Position numbers and translations under genes: made by a program. Below are positions 62,667-64,000 of a stretch of 64,000 nt of DNA, in pieces. The stretch comes from Halobellus ruber. GTDB taxonomy: Archaea > Halobacteriota > Halobacteria > Halobacteriales > Haloferacaceae. Location: positions 333,143 to 397,142 of the forward strand of contig NZ_JACKXD010000001.1 in assembly GCF_014212355.1 (NCBI RefSeq), in the 5' to 3' direction. Position 1 is the first letter of the stretch; each line of letters begins with the position of its first letter. The notes below the pieces were generated by a model, which was given only the letters and a program-made list of their open reading frames with translations, ran no database searches and was not told where the DNA came from.

Positions 62667-63169
62667 ACCGCGACGTCCGTTTCCCCCGTGACGGCCGTCC
62701 CGCAGAAAGCCGACAGCGAAACCGACCACACTCCCTGCTGTCTCCGCCCGACAGAGGAAGCAGTCAGATGTGGTCCGCTCACCGGATCCTCGGGTCCCCG
62801 ATATCCCGTCGCGACGACAGTCCCGCCGGTCCGGATCCGAACGTTTCTCGTATACGACAGAAATAATTTAACATAATATAAATTAAGAGAACTTGGCAAC
62901 TGCCCAGAAATGCTATACGGAGACAGATAGAGTAAATGTCGGGAGCGTGGAGAACGACAACGAAAAAACCATAACAACAAAATTAATATAATATACTAAA
63001 CTTACCGGCCTGGACGGTGCCACCTTCTTACGGGGTGAACCGACGTATCGATCTGTGCGCCACGGTCGCGACCGATGGCTACGCTCCGCTCGCCCGCCCC
63101 TCGGGGACCCCCGAACCGCCGCTCCCGGCGTACCGTACCTTTATTTAAACGCTGCCGGTTGGTGGTAGC
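62667..63169. other. Intergenic region with AT-rich patch
   Basis: 503 bp without a gene. 62,860-63,000 is very AT-rich (AATAATTTAACATAATATAA and similar). TTATTTAAAC at 63,141-63,150 is the TATA box of the enolase-family gene. Confidence 0.5.
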
Positions 63170-64000
63170 GTGTCACCCGAAATAACGCGGATCGAGAGCA
63201 GAGAGTTCACCTACGAGTTGTCCGACGTAGGGACCGATCACCACGGGTTCAACCTGGTGTACGCTCCCGGCGAGACGACGACGCGGAAACTGTTCGGGGT
63301 GCAGATCTTCACCGACGTCGGGATCACCGGCGAGTACGTCGGCGGCAACTCCCCGGGTGCCGCACAGATCAACACTTTCGCGGACTACCTCGTCGGGAAG
63401 GACCCCTTGGCGAGGGAGAAACACTGGTCGGAGATCAAACGCGCACTCCGGAAGTACGACCGGATGGGGATGGGTCCCGTCGACATCGCGCTGTGGGACT
63501 TCGCGGGCAAGTACTACGACGCGCCGATACACGAACTCCTGGGCACCTACCGCCGCCGGCTCCCCGCGTACGCGTCGACGTACCACGGCGACGACGCCGG
63601 CGGTTTGGACTCCCCCGAGGCGTTCGCCGCGTTCGCCGAGACGTGCCGGGACCTCGGGTACGACGGGTTCAAGATCCACGGGTGGGGTGGCGACGACAGC
63701 GCCCGGGACCTGGACCGCGAGATCGAGGCAGTGCACGCCGTCGGCGACGCCGTCGGGGCGGAGATGGACCTGATGCACGACCCGGCGTGTGAACTGGAGA
63801 CGTTCGCCGACGCCCTGACGCTGGGCCGCGCTCTCGACGAGGAGAACTTTTTCTGGTACGAGGATCCCTACCGGGACGCCGGGACCTCCCAACACGCCCA
63901 CCGGAAGCTCGGAAAGCACCTCGAGACGCCGCTGCTGCAGACGGAGCACGTCCGCGGCCTGGAGATGAAACACGACTTCGTGGCGAGCGAGGCGACGGAC
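63170..64000 (+). CDS. Mandelate racemase/muconate lactonizing enzyme family protein (partial)
   Basis: GTG start 63,170; the frame is open to the window end (277 codons seen). The N-terminal capping domain (EITRIESREFTYELSD, FGVQIFTDVGITGEYVG) is followed by the barrel: GMGPVDIALWDFAGK, then K-x-H in GFKIHGWGG, a metal-binding-like EMDLMHDPA, and WYEDPYRD. Enolase superfamily; probably a sugar-acid dehydratase or racemase, substrate unknown. The TATA box about 20 bp upstream suggests a leaderless transcript. Confidence 0.82.
   Translation, partial: MSPEITRIESREFTYELSDVGTDHHGFNLVYAPGETTTRKLFGVQIFTDVGITGEYVGGNSPGAAQINTFADYLVGKDPLAREKHWSEIKRALRKYDRMGMGPVDIALWDFAGKYYDAPIHELLGTYRRRLPAYASTYHGDDAGGLDSPEAFAAFAETCRDLGYDGFKIHGWGGDDSARDLDREIEAVHAVGDAVGAEMDLMHDPACELETFADALTLGRALDEENFFWYEDPYRDAGTSQHAHRKLGKHLETPLLQTEHVRGLEMKHDFVASEATD

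Noticed and set aside
59589-63169. A second integrated element bounded by tRNA-Arg
   Set aside because: The decayed genes fit, but I found no second copy of the tRNA-Arg 3' end and no integrase, so only the remnants are reported.
63173-63973. Long open frame on the minus strand
   Set aside because: It is the shadow of the enolase-superfamily gene on the plus strand, which has the recognisable motifs.
1-64000. CRISPR arrays or cas genes
   Set aside because: No regularly spaced direct repeats with unique spacers and no Cas motifs were seen.

Overview
The window is haloarchaeal DNA, most like Halorubrum or a relative. It is GC-rich, its proteins are strongly acidic, its elongator tRNA-Met gene carries an intron, promoters look like archaeal TATA boxes, and many genes are translationally coupled by ATGA or GTGA overlaps. 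Host chromosome occupies about 1-821 (tail of an MFS transporter, a Nudix hydrolase) and 56,595-64,000 (tRNA-Met, a VTT-domain membrane protein, two haloarchaeal proteins of unknown function, tRNA-Arg, a decayed stretch, and the start of an enolase-superfamily gene).

Between these lies one integrated element of about 55.8 kb. It is bounded by a perfect 17-bp direct repeat (822-838 and 56,578-56,594) that equals the 3' end of the tRNA-Met gene. A tyrosine integrase lies 42 bp inside the left end. The element reads as an integrative plasmid or virus-like plasmid with six blocks. (1) 881-4,900: integrase, small zinc-ribbon proteins, and a convergent pair of paralogous winged-helix regulators. 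(2) 5,000-18,400: a membrane protein, a probable modification-dependent restriction enzyme, a replication operon (orc1, a small protein, a RecA-like protein without a P-loop, a coiled-coil protein, PolB2), a PIN protein, a frameshifted rhomboid protease, and a membrane-anchored Mrr-like nuclease. (3) 18,400-37,000: a lower-GC defence island with a truncated nuclease, an unrecognised operon of two repeat-domain proteins plus an SF2 helicase, a complete dndCDE-dndA phosphorothioation locus, and a PbeABCD-like restriction module followed by a deoxyribosyltransferase-like gene. (4) 37,199-49,005: a 12-kb minus-strand chain of about 18 tightly coupled genes, mostly membrane proteins, with two or three large exported proteins and one P-loop ATPase. 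This resembles the assembly module of a membrane vesicle or pleomorphic virus. (5) 49,100-52,950: AbrB-like proteins, a serine recombinase, a DUF3800-like protein, and two structured stretches behind TATA boxes that may be non-coding RNAs. (6) 52,986-56,457: a frameshifted GHKL ATPase gene, an operator-rich intergenic region and a coiled-coil protein.

Taken together, the element can insert and probably excise (integrase, att), initiate its own replication (Orc1 with candidate origin repeats, PolB2), carry anti-virus systems (Dnd-Pbe, restriction enzymes, the candidate helicase system), and possibly spread through a membrane-protein module. Beside tRNA-Arg the host carries a decayed RecA-like/PolB2 pair homologous to the element's own, which suggests an older visit by a related element. 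The strongest candidate for something undescribed is the three-gene operon at 19,314-24,074.
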